Of a DNA stretch of 24,027 nucleotides, positions 16,228 through 23,519 are shown one piece after another. The notes beneath the pieces are model-generated. The model was given only the letters and a program-made list of their open reading frames with translations, was not told where the DNA came from and made no database searches. Each line of letters starts with the position of its first letter. Within the stretch, counting starts at the first letter, position 1. The translations under genes were made by a program, and so were the position numbers. The stretch covers positions 1 to 24,027 of the forward strand of contig CAYNYK010000081.1 of assembly GCA_964401335.1 (NCBI GenBank), in the 5' to 3' direction. Source of the DNA: JAAYCU01 sp964401335 (GTDB lineage Bacteria; Planctomycetota; Phycisphaerae; UBA1845; PWPN01).

Positions 16228-18046
16228 CAGAGGCCTCTTCCTGTGTCGTCATGGCGTTCGGCTCCGCGCGAATCAGGCAGATCATCCCTTCATCCGCCCA
16301 GCAGATCATATCACGTATCCCGGCCGAACCAAAATATCCCATCGCCGTGTAAAGGTTCGCGCGGCTGGAGAAATTTTTTTCGATGCTCTGCATCGTGCCG
16401 GTCAATACCTCCGGCAGGGCGGCCTTACTCACGAAATCCTCCGGCAACAACTCCAGCCGCCAATGGAATAGATTGACCGGCGGAACAGAATAAGGGGCCG
16501 GGTTGTTAAAAACGCCCAAAGCGGTTGCCCGCCCTTCGAGTTGCCGGATGTTGCAGGCGGTAGCCAGTCGGCTGGTCAGCCCACGGGTGTCGTTTTGAAA
16601 CGCTTGCAGGTAGTCATATCCCGCGAACGCCGTGGCCGCTAACAGAAACGATAATATCACCACCCGTCCGAAGCCGTGTCGGACCATCCGACCGAGAATG
16701 ACCACCGCCGCCATGCAAAGCACCATATCCGCCAGCAGGGCAAATCGCCCATAGGCCGCATCCTGATTACCGGCGAAAAGCGTGAATGGCACGAGGTTGC
16801 CTAAAGCCGGAACCCAAAGGAGGGGCCACGTTCCCTTCCGATCATGAACAGTTTCAACGCCAACCTTGTCGCGCTCGTTGTGGCCGACTAATCGGTTTTT
16901 TTTAAGGGTTTTCCACCCGAAAATAGCCACAACGCACAGACCGGCCCCAAATAAAACCGGCGAAACACCCTCGGCCATTAGCAGAAAACCGTTACGCATG
17001 GAATCCGTGAACGACCCGATCGTAAACATCACCCCCGTGTTGCCCAGATTGGAACGCAATAGCGCGCGGTTGCCGATCAAATGCATCAACACATAAGGGT
17101 TGGTGATAAAATAGGTCGCTAGCATCACCACCATGGTTCGCCACATCATGCCGATTCGTACTTGCATGGCTTGTTTTCGAAGGAATATCATCGTTAGGGG
17201 AATCAATAATGCCGGCCAGGCGTTCAACACCATGCCGAATGCGGCCCCGGCCAATACGGACGCAAGCAGCCCCCAGACGTGCCGTCCATTCTCCACATAG
17301 CGCATGGCCGCCAGGACAGCCAGCAGCGTCAGCACCGCGCCCGGCAGATGCGGCTTGGCCTCGTGCGTAACCGTTACGACCACGGGCATCAGCATGAAAC
17401 CCAGCGCCGCCATCACCCCCGTCAGTCGGCTTCCTCCGTTCAATTGCCTCGCCAGATGATAGACCGCCCACACGCCCACCAAAGCCCAAGCCACGACGTA
17501 CAGCCGGGCCACAACATAAAAACGTCCGAACTCCTCCGGCCGATCCAGATAATACACCACATCGCCGGTCAACGTGATCGCGCCACAGGCGGCAGCCACC
17601 CGGAGCAGCAGGCCCACCGGATAAATCCACAATCCGCCGTATTGGTACAGCCGGGGATCAAAATCGCCGCTCCCCGGCCGCATGCTCGCCAACGCCATCA
17701 GCGTGACCATCTCATCCGGGTGATAACTGAACAACCGATACCGTCGGATGATTTCCGCGCGTTGTTCGTCGGTTTCATTCAAGACCACGCTTCGCCCGAC
17801 AGCGACGACGGGGTTTACGTCCACGTCCGCGCCCCGCGTCGGATCATTCGTGCGCTCGCCCGCCAGCCGCTGGATTTTTTCGCCGGGCCAGGCCGGTTCT
17901 GCTCCGAACAGAAAAGGGTCCACGTCGCGTGAAGGCAGTCCCCAGGTAATCCCCGTACAAAAGATGATCGCCCCGGCCGCCAGCAAACCCGCCATTAACA
18001 CCCACGATGACCATCGACTGTTTGGTCCGTTTACATCTTTACTCAT
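16217..18046 (-). CDS. GT39-like polytopic membrane glycosyltransferase
   Basis: A 609-residue integral membrane protein with about ten or more hydrophobic segments, resembling the GT-C (GT39/PMT, ArnT) glycosyltransferases that move sugars from a polyprenyl-phosphate carrier onto a protein or lipid acceptor at the outer face of the membrane. After the first helix comes GITWGLPSRDVDPF, and at about 107-113 SYHPDEM, where the acidic pair D111/E112 fits the catalytic DE motif of GT-C enzymes. The C-terminal 140 residues form a soluble domain. The ATG at 18046 overlaps the prenyltransferase stop by ATGA; ATGs at 18064 and 18058 are also in frame. It lies in a coupled run between two menaquinone genes, which may only reflect shared polyprenyl metabolism. 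The sugar and acceptor are unknown. Confidence 0.78.
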   Translation of the reverse strand: MSKDVNGPNSRWSSWVLMAGLLAAGAIIFCTGITWGLPSRDVDPFLFGAEPAWPGEKIQRLAGERTNDPTRGADVDVNPVVAVGRSVVLNETDEQRAEIIRRYRLFSYHPDEMVTLMALASMRPGSGDFDPRLYQYGGLWIYPVGLLLRVAAACGAITLTGDVVYYLDRPEEFGRFYVVARLYVVAWALVGVWAVYHLARQLNGGSRLTGVMAALGFMLMPVVVTVTHEAKPHLPGAVLTLLAVLAAMRYVENGRHVWGLLASVLAGAAFGMVLNAWPALLIPLTMIFLRKQAMQVRIGMMWRTMVVMLATYFITNPYVLMHLIGNRALLRSNLGNTGVMFTIGSFTDSMRNGFLLMAEGVSPVLFGAGLCVVAIFGWKTLKKNRLVGHNERDKVGVETVHDRKGTWPLLWVPALGNLVPFTLFAGNQDAAYGRFALLADMVLCMAAVVILGRMVRHGFGRVVILSFLLAATAFAGYDYLQAFQNDTRGLTSRLATACNIRQLEGRATALGVFNNPAPYSVPPVNLFHWRLELLPEDFVSKAALPEVLTGTMQSIEKNFSSRANLYTAMGYFGSAGIRDMICWADEGMICLIRAEPNAMTTQEEASDAP

Positions 18047-18978
18047 GCCGAGATCCATAGACAATCCGCAATCGCCGCCGCCGCCAATAACAGGCTGACC
18101 AGGCCGTTGATCGTAAAAAACGCCACATTGACCCGCGAAAAATCATCCGCCCGGACCAGGCTATTTTCAACCAGTAGGAGCAATGCGGCCACTCCCACGC
18201 CAAGGGCGTATAACTCACCCAACCCCGCCAAGGGAATCAGCAATAGCAGCAAGGCCACCGTGATGACATGGGCCAGCCGGGCAATCCACAGAGCTTTGCG
18301 TGCTCCGATCCGCGATGGCAGACTGAACAATCCCTCCTTGCGATCGAATTCGATATCCTGACAGGCATAGATGATATCGAAACCGCCCACCCAGCCTACA
18401 ACCGCGCCCATCAGCACGATCGCCGGCCGGCCGATCGATGCCGGGTCGATCGCCAGCCACGCGCCCACCGGTGAAAGGGCCAAGGCCCCGCCCAATACGA
18501 AATGCGACCAGCGGGTAAACCGCTTGGTATAGGAATAAAAGCACAGATACGCCAGTACCAGCCAGGACAGGGCGATGGGGATGATGTTTCCGAACCACCA
18601 CCAAAATCCCAGGCAGCAGAGCAGGAAAACGACAACCGCCGCAGCCATGAATACGGCCGCCTGACGCACGGTGATCGTCCCGACGGGGATGGCTCGGCCG
18701 GAGGTACGCGGGTTGCGGGCGTCCAGGCGGGCGTCGACGATGCGGTTGAACGTCATGGCTAAGGACCGCCCCGCGACCATGCAGCCGACGATCAGGAGCA
18801 ATTGCCCGGCCGTCGGCCAGGGTTGTTCCGCGGTTCCGGTCCGATACGCCGCCCGCGCCGCCAGAAAGGCGGCCGTCAACGCAAACGGCAGGGCGAACAC
18901 CGAGTGCGAGAATTTAATCATCTCGCCCCAGCGCTGGACCATCGAAACCCCCGCATTTAGCCGTCCGATCATTCTCAT
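18043..18978 (-). CDS. mqnP: UbiA-family prenyltransferase of the menaquinone (futalosine) pathway
   Basis: An integral membrane enzyme of 311 residues with about eight or nine helices that attaches the polyprenyl chain to the aromatic ring in quinone synthesis. Both Mg-diphosphate motifs are present: N78-R79-x2-D82-x3-D86 followed by NPRT, and D201-x2-Y204-x3-D208-x3-D212. The N-terminal IKFSHSVFALPFAL and the motif NPRTSGRAIP match the group annotated as MqnP, and mqnE three genes downstream supports that reading; a 4-hydroxybenzoate prenyltransferase is the alternative. The longest frame starts at 18978; an inner ATG at 18942 preceded by GGGGG gives MVQRWGEMIKF and may be the true start. 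It heads the run of four overlapping genes. Confidence 0.85.
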   Translation of the reverse strand: MRMIGRLNAGVSMVQRWGEMIKFSHSVFALPFALTAAFLAARAAYRTGTAEQPWPTAGQLLLIVGCMVAGRSLAMTFNRIVDARLDARNPRTSGRAIPVGTITVRQAAVFMAAAVVVFLLCCLGFWWWFGNIIPIALSWLVLAYLCFYSYTKRFTRWSHFVLGGALALSPVGAWLAIDPASIGRPAIVLMGAVVGWVGGFDIIYACQDIEFDRKEGLFSLPSRIGARKALWIARLAHVITVALLLLLIPLAGLGELYALGVGVAALLLLVENSLVRADDFSRVNVAFFTINGLVSLLLAAAAIADCLWISA

Positions 18979-19071
18979 TCACAAAATGATATCCGCTAGC
19001 CCTCCGCAAGGGAAAACCGCTCTCCCCGTGAAAATCATGACGAGCGATAGCTACCAGCCCGACGCAGTTTA

Positions 19072-19086
19072 CCCGCCCTGGGCGGG
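19072..19086. repeat. short GC-rich hairpin upstream of the prenyltransferase gene
   Basis: CCCGCC (19072-19077) and GGCGGG (19081-19086) form a six-base stem with a three-base loop. It lies between the stop of UDP-glucose dehydrogenase and the start of the prenyltransferase, both on the minus strand, but no T-run follows, so a terminator role is weakly supported. Confidence 0.35.
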
Positions 19087-19148
19087 CGATCGAGAGAACC
19101 CATTCGAGATGGAGGTCACCCCAATCGCGAAACCACGCTTGTTTACTA

Positions 19149-19188
19149 ACTTGCTAACTCGCTGACTCGCTCACTTGCTGACTTGCTC
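19149..19188. repeat. tandem 8-bp repeat, consensus ACTYGCTN, five units
   Basis: Five exact-length units follow each other: ACTTGCTA, ACTCGCTG, ACTCGCTC, ACTTGCTG and ACTTGCTC. They vary only at position 4 (C/T) and position 8. A degenerate unit (GTTTACTA) precedes them. The array ends nine bases before the stop codon of the minus-strand UDP-glucose dehydrogenase gene, so it lies in that gene's 3' untranslated region. Confidence 0.85.
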
Positions 19189-19196
19189 GCTTCCCC

Positions 19197-20561
19197 CTAG
19201 CGCTTCAGGCTGGTAATTACTTCCGCCGATGTTTTGTGGGTATCCGCGCGGTTGACCGCCGGTCGGCCGACTGAGTAGTACTCGAAATGCAACTTTTTCA
19301 TGGCTGCCAGCGAGTAGATATTTCGTCCGTCAAAGATGATCGGTTGCTTAAGCCGCTGACGCATCTCGGCAAAGTCCGGAGAACGAAACTCGTTCCATTC
19401 GGTGACCACCACGAGTGCGTCGGCTCCCTCCAACGCCTCGTAACTTTGGGTGTGATACGTGACGCGCTCGTTACCGAATTGCCGGCGCAGGTTTTCGAGG
19501 GCCTGGGGATCGTGGGCTCGAACGGTAGCCCCCGCCGCCAGAAGATTCTCGATCAGAGTCACCGCCGGGGCCTCGCGAATATCGTCGGTTTTGGGCTTAA
19601 AAGCTATTCCCCAAACCGCGAAGCATCGTCCGTGCAGGTCCTTGCCAAATCGCTCGGTGATCTTATGAAAGAGAAACAGGCGCTGACGCTGATTAACTTG
19701 GTGAACACTATCCAGTAAATCGGGCTCGATGCCCGCCTGTCGGGCGACGTGGACCAGGGCCTGAACATCCTTGGGGAAACAACTCCCTCCGTACCCCGCC
19801 CCGGGGTAGAGAAATTGGAACCCAATGCGGGCGTCCGAGCCAATCCCCTTGCGCACGTCGTTGACATCGATCCCCAAAACGTCGCAGATACAAGCGATTT
19901 GGTTGATGAAGCTGATCCGCGTGGCCAGGTATGCATTGGCTGTGTATTTGGTCATCTCCGCGGCGGCGCGAGGCATGATAAAAATCGGCCGCTGGTTACG
20001 CACGAAAGGCTCGTGTAACTCGCGCAGACAATCGGCTGCGGCCGCGTCGGAGGCTCCAATTACCACCCGATCAGGTTTGAGAAAATCATCGACCGCGGTA
20101 CCTTCCTTGAGAAATTCGGGATTGTTGACCACATCCACGTGAAACTTGGCTTTCTCATTGATCCGGGTTTCCAACTCGTCGCCCGTCCCCACCGGCACGG
20201 TACTCTTGATGACCACGATCTTCGGGCCGTTGAGGTTGGTGGCGATTTCGTCAGCGACAGCGCGGATGGCGGTCAGGTCGGGCGAGCCGTCCTCCCGCGG
20301 CGGCGTGCCGACCGCCACGAAGATCACCTCGCCATGATGGATGGCTTGAATCGGATCCGTGGTGTACTGGAGCCGGCCGGCGAGCCGATTACTTGCCAGC
20401 ATTTCCCCCAGGCCCGGCTCGAAGATAGGACATTCATCGCGCAGCAGGGCGGCAACCTTCTCCGGGTCGCGGTCGTAGGCCAGAACGTGATTGCCCGTAT
20501 CCGCCAGGCAGGCCCCCGTGACCAAACCCACATATCCCGTTCCGATCACGGATAATTTCAT
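19197..20561 (-). CDS. ugd: UDP-glucose 6-dehydrogenase
   Basis: Oxidises UDP-glucose to UDP-glucuronate with two NAD in the cytosol, supplying uronic acid for surface polysaccharides. The 454 residues show the N-terminal Rossmann motif GTGYVGLVTG (7-16), NPEFLKEG (147-154), K205 and N209 in EMTKYTANAYLATRISF, and the catalytic C261 in GGSCFPKD with K264 and D265. The C-terminal UDP-binding domain contains FKPKTDDIREAP. The start ATG is preceded by GGAGAG (20571-20576) with nine bases spacing. It is the third gene of the wecA-like / unknown membrane protein / ugd run, with 33 bases to the gene before it. UDP-GlcA 4-epimerase and other sugar genes are not in the window. Confidence 0.95.
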   Translation of the reverse strand: MKLSVIGTGYVGLVTGACLADTGNHVLAYDRDPEKVAALLRDECPIFEPGLGEMLASNRLAGRLQYTTDPIQAIHHGEVIFVAVGTPPREDGSPDLTAIRAVADEIATNLNGPKIVVIKSTVPVGTGDELETRINEKAKFHVDVVNNPEFLKEGTAVDDFLKPDRVVIGASDAAAADCLRELHEPFVRNQRPIFIMPRAAAEMTKYTANAYLATRISFINQIACICDVLGIDVNDVRKGIGSDARIGFQFLYPGAGYGGSCFPKDVQALVHVARQAGIEPDLLDSVHQVNQRQRLFLFHKITERFGKDLHGRCFAVWGIAFKPKTDDIREAPAVTLIENLLAAGATVRAHDPQALENLRRQFGNERVTYHTQSYEALEGADALVVVTEWNEFRSPDFAEMRQRLKQPIIFDGRNIYSLAAMKKLHFEYYSVGRPAVNRADTHKTSAEVITSLKR

Positions 20562-20594
20562 GATCCAATTCTCTCCATGCTTCTATCGTTCGCT

Positions 20595-21449
20595 TTACGT
20601 GAGGCGTCGAATCAAAGTGACGAACTTTCGCTGCACATTCTCCATCGCGGCGGTATCCGCCACGGCAAAGACGCAGGTGAATAACAAACTACAAACCGCC
20701 GCAGCCATAAAAAGCGATCCATTCAGCCAAGGTACTCCGAACATTCGCGCCGGTAAAAGAAACATCCAGGGTAAGATACCTAAAAACCACGAAAATCGGG
20801 AAAGCGATATCGCTGCGCCGGGACCTGAGCGGGTAAGGTGGGGGTCATTCTTCTCCTCAGCCAGCCGGTTCAATTCCCGGTCAAACTGGAGCATCCAGGG
20901 ATAAAGGGCAAACCAATGCAAGAGGGGAACCAAGAGAATACATCGGTGAACAATGGAACCAACACCCAGGTCTCGGAGCACTCGTTGCGCCAAAAACAAC
21001 AATACGATATAGCTCGAAACCATGATCGGCACAGCGATGCGCCAAAGCGATATCCGTTCGGATGCCACCTCACTCAACAAGTTCGGCCAGGGCGAAATCA
21101 ACAGGAAAAACGGTATCGAAGGCAGTAACCCGACAACAATACTCCGCAGTCTTCGACGATAGGCCTGGTCTGCGGTTATTGGTCGCCGAATAGCGTCCAA
21201 GTCCGTCGTCATCTGCACGGCCCACCCAAAGGCCAGAGCGTAATCGGTCCACAGCATTACGGCCAGGGCCAGCAGCACATGCGCATAATGCTGTTGGGCG
21301 ACCACCACCAGCGTCAGAAGCAGAAGGATCAGCATTACCCGGGTAACCAGAAAAAACTCGATGCTGCCCTCCGGGAAATAAAAAAACCATTGCCGGCGTT
21401 CTTGCACGCTGCTGTCATTCATAGAGGGCTTTGTCCCTTTCTTTTTCAA
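20595..21449 (-). CDS. unknown polytopic membrane protein coupled to a sugar-1-phosphate transferase
   Basis: I do not recognise this 284-residue protein. It has a charged, cytosolic-looking N-terminus (1-28) and about seven hydrophobic segments, roughly 33-51, 57-77, 104-119, 137-155, 170-187, 222-238 and 245-264. Conspicuous features are the WFFYFPEGSIEFF segment before the first helix, an arginine-rich loop at about 88-103, and an acidic loop between helices 5 and 6 (RELNRLAEEKNDPH). The start codon overlaps the stop of the WecA-like gene by ATGA, so the two are translationally coupled, and ugd follows 33 bases later. That setting suggests a role in polysaccharide assembly, for example as a partner of the transferase or part of a flippase-like step, but no known family motif supports a specific job. 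Confidence 0.8.
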   Translation of the reverse strand: MKKKGTKPSMNDSSVQERRQWFFYFPEGSIEFFLVTRVMLILLLLTLVVVAQQHYAHVLLALAVMLWTDYALAFGWAVQMTTDLDAIRRPITADQAYRRRLRSIVVGLLPSIPFFLLISPWPNLLSEVASERISLWRIAVPIMVSSYIVLLFLAQRVLRDLGVGSIVHRCILLVPLLHWFALYPWMLQFDRELNRLAEEKNDPHLTRSGPGAAISLSRFSWFLGILPWMFLLPARMFGVPWLNGSLFMAAAVCSLLFTCVFAVADTAAMENVQRKFVTLIRRLT

Positions 21450-22594
21450 ACGGCGCCGCTTGCGCCCGTGAGTCGGCGGTTATCGATGCTCACCATGTTG
21501 AACTTCCAAACCGCCGCCACGCTGACCGCAACCGTGAAAACACATACGAGCTCCGCGTAGCGGGTCCGTAACAAGATAACCGAAAGACCGGAAGCAACGA
21601 AAAATAGGGTCAAGAGATAGCTGATGGCCACCACCTGACGAACCGTATAACCGCGGTCGCGAAGTTGATCGTAAAAATGACTGCGATCACCTTCCATGAG
21701 CGGACGGCCGTTCCGCCAGCGCCGAGCCAGGGTCAGCAGCATATCCGCCACCGGCAGGCCGAAAACCATCAATGCGCCCATCATCCAGCGAATGGATTTC
21801 TCTTCCGCAAACATTAACATCAGGATGGCCGCATTCAACCCGAGCAGCATGGAGCCGGCGTCACCCATGAAAATCTTGGCCGGGTTCAAGTTGAAGGGCA
21901 GAAACCCCGCCGCGGCCCCGAGCATCGCCACGGCCAGTACCAGCCGCTCGTTATCCAGTGGCGTATCGGAATAAACGCGCAGATGTCCGGCCAGGATAAA
22001 AAAGCCGATGGAAATAATGCCCAAAACACCGGTGCATAAACCATCCATACCGTCGATCAGGTTCGTGGCATTGCACGCCCCAACTACGATGAAGATCATT
22101 ACCGGAACCGAGTATACCAGTTGCAACCAGCGGTCACTGCCGCTGAAATCCACATTCATGATCCGCGTGCCGACCTGCACCAATTCATCACCCAGACCGA
22201 GCCAGAGCAAAAACAGAGCGATCACGATATTGCAGGTCAGCTTTATCTTCGGCGGCATAAAGCGCAGATCGTCGAACAAGCCGACGATCATGGTACATAA
22301 GCCCGCGACGGCCAAACCGATCATCAGACCATCGTTAACCACTAGATTACGGTAAAATATTGCAAAGAGAATGCCTCCGAGCCACCCCAGATAAATGGCC
22401 ACACCGCCGAGATAGGGAATGGGTTTCCCGTGCGGTTTTAGAAAATCATCCGGTCGATCCACGATCTGCCAATGCATGGCAATTTTGCGACAGATCGGCG
22501 TGGCCACCAATGCTACTAAAAACGCCGCCAAACCCATGGGAAGATATTGCTTGAGCAATTCTCCCCAAACCGTAACCTGTGCCTGACCAAGCAT
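21446..22594 (-). CDS. undecaprenyl-phosphate sugar-1-phosphate transferase (WecA/MraY family)
   Basis: Transfers a HexNAc-1-phosphate (probably GlcNAc) from its UDP sugar onto undecaprenyl phosphate at the inner membrane, starting a lipid-linked glycan. The 382 residues have about ten or eleven helices. Family motifs seen are PYLGGVAIYLG (60-70), the Mg-binding D108-D109 in LFDDL, NATNLIDGMDGL (175-186), the catalytic-loop FMGDAGS around D245, and EGDRSHFYDQL (301-311), which corresponds to the basic loop of WecA. The last motif and the absence of a Mur-ligase context favour WecA/WbpL rather than MraY. The upstream Shine-Dalgarno is poor. It heads an operon with the unknown membrane protein (ATGA overlap) and ugd; a conserved nine-base inverted repeat lies about 125-150 bases upstream. 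Confidence 0.92.
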   Translation of the reverse strand: MLGQAQVTVWGELLKQYLPMGLAAFLVALVATPICRKIAMHWQIVDRPDDFLKPHGKPIPYLGGVAIYLGWLGGILFAIFYRNLVVNDGLMIGLAVAGLCTMIVGLFDDLRFMPPKIKLTCNIVIALFLLWLGLGDELVQVGTRIMNVDFSGSDRWLQLVYSVPVMIFIVVGACNATNLIDGMDGLCTGVLGIISIGFFILAGHLRVYSDTPLDNERLVLAVAMLGAAAGFLPFNLNPAKIFMGDAGSMLLGLNAAILMLMFAEEKSIRWMMGALMVFGLPVADMLLTLARRWRNGRPLMEGDRSHFYDQLRDRGYTVRQVVAISYLLTLFFVASGLSVILLRTRYAELVCVFTVAVSVAAVWKFNMVSIDNRRLTGASGAV

Positions 22595-22716
22595 ATTAAA
22601 CTCGTAACCATTTACCCATCAGTAACTTAGAACACATAACCGCTACAGATATTTCCAAGGGAAAACAACAACTCAACAGTCAATAGAATCGGCATTTTTA
22701 CGTATAAAGTCCGATT

Positions 22717-22746
22717 ATTCCGTCAGATATATCGAAGTGACGGAAT
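22717..22746. repeat. perfect 9-bp inverted repeat upstream of the wecA-like gene
   Basis: ATTCCGTCA (22717-22725) and TGACGGAAT (22738-22746) are separated by 12 bases that contain a further palindrome, GATATATC. The spacing, a centre-to-centre distance of 21 bases, equals two helical turns and is typical of a dimeric regulator site. It lies about 125-150 bases upstream of the wecA-like start. Confidence 0.6.
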
Positions 22747-23050
22747 CTCGCCCAATTGGCCGCTTAATCAACGAAGGTTCATGTCAATGTATCTTCATCA
22801 TCTTCGCATTCCACAGACCAATCGCAGCTGATCTCATGGATACCTATCTTCCTCGAATCAACAAAGTTCGTAAAGATGCAGCGGTTACAGGCAGATTGCA
22901 GGGATATTCCAAACCATACCATACCTTCCCGTCGCGGTATCGATAAGATTTCGTCAATCGGTTTTTCCCTGTCGCATTTTCGGTCACAGGATTGTTCTCG
23001 GTATTGGCTGGGGATCAGAGATGTTTGTGTGAACCAATGCGGTAGCGCTT

Positions 23051-23096
23051 TGGTACGATTAGCTTTTGTACCATAAGGGAGCAGGGGCATGCCCCT
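23051..23096. repeat. pair of palindromic elements upstream of the ferredoxin gene
   Basis: TGGTAC (23051-23056) and GTACCA (23068-23073) form a six-base stem with an 11-base loop. Ten bases later the perfect 14-base palindrome AGGGGCATGCCCCT (23083-23096) follows. They lie about 125-170 bases upstream of the ferredoxin ATG. Either could be an operator or part of a structured leader; no T-run follows. Confidence 0.5.
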
Positions 23097-23221
23097 ATTC
23101 CTCAAACATAATGAAAGGGGAGTGGACAGCGGACGCATGTTTCAATAGAATCCATAGAAAGAAGCCGATACTCGATACGGTAAGATCGAACGGTTGGTAT
23201 TTCAGTTAGGAGTCGAGAAAC

Positions 23222-23395
23222 ATGGCCCATGTAATCACCGATGATTGCCAGATGTGCGGTGCGTGTATTTCTGTCTGTCCATCGGAAGCCATTAAGGAAG
23301 GCGATCCGAAATACATTATCGAGGCGGACAAGTGCGCGGATTGCGGCGTGTGCGTGGATGAATGTCCGTCGGGAGCCATTGTTCCCGGCGATTGA
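23222..23395 (+). CDS. small 2[4Fe-4S] ferredoxin
   Basis: A 57-residue bacterial-type ferredoxin carrying two four-cysteine sets: C9, C12, C15, C19-P and C38, C41, C44, C48-P (CxxCxxCxxxCP twice). It should hold two [4Fe-4S] clusters and act as a low-potential soluble electron carrier in the cytosol. The start is supported by AGGAG (23208-23212) nine bases before the ATG. The gene stands alone: divergent from the polysaccharide operon, and closed by a strong bidirectional terminator. Radical SAM enzymes such as MqnE need an electron donor, but a link to this ferredoxin is only speculation. The length and cysteine spacing match clostridial-type ferredoxins. Confidence 0.95.
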   Translation: MAHVITDDCQMCGACISVCPSEAIKEGDPKYIIEADKCADCGVCVDECPSGAIVPGD

Positions 23396-23436
23396 GTCGG
23401 AAAAAGCTTCCAAGAGTATCGATCCACCAACAACAG

Positions 23437-23470
23437 ATAACCCCGCCTTCGCTCGAAGACGGGGTTATTT
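23437..23470. terminator. bidirectional intrinsic terminator between convergent genes
   Basis: ATAACCCCG (23437-23445) pairs with CGGGGTTAT (23460-23468), and inside it CTTCG (23447-23451) pairs with CGAAG (23454-23458) after one C/A mismatch. A T-rich tail (TTATTTGT) follows on the plus strand, and an A/T-rich arm gives a similar tail on the minus strand. It lies 41 bases after the ferredoxin stop and 52 bases after the stop of the convergent gene. Confidence 0.88.
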
Positions 23471-23519
23471 GTCATATGCGAAGGGAAAGCCGCACAAAGA
23501 CATTCGACACATAATCGCC

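Larger units (their letters stand above)
22595..23221. other. non-coding region rich in inverted repeats
   Basis: These 627 bases lie between the divergent wecA-like and ferredoxin genes. Frames of up to about 119 codons exist on either strand but lack ribosome binding sites and protein-like composition, so I see no gene. The region holds three clear inverted repeats: 22717-22746, 23051-23073 and 23083-23096. It should contain the promoters of both flanking genes. No tRNA-like sequence was seen. Confidence 0.6.

Noticed and set aside
16787..16802. TGGCAC...TTGC resembling a sigma-54 promoter
   Set aside because: The spacing between the two blocks is one base short and it lies inside the GT39-like coding region.
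16896..16905. Run of eight T in the GT39-like gene, and A7-A8 runs in the adaptor gene, considered as phase-variation tracts
   Set aside because: Frames are intact and lengths are too short to suggest regulated slippage without data from several strains.
19149..19188. Tandem 8-bp repeat considered as a CRISPR array
   Set aside because: Units are contiguous with no spacers and far too short for CRISPR repeats; no cas gene is nearby.
22779..23138. Minus-strand open frame of about 119 codons upstream of the ferredoxin gene
   Set aside because: Composition rich in Cys, Arg and Ile without pattern and no ribosome binding site; it also covers the palindromes.
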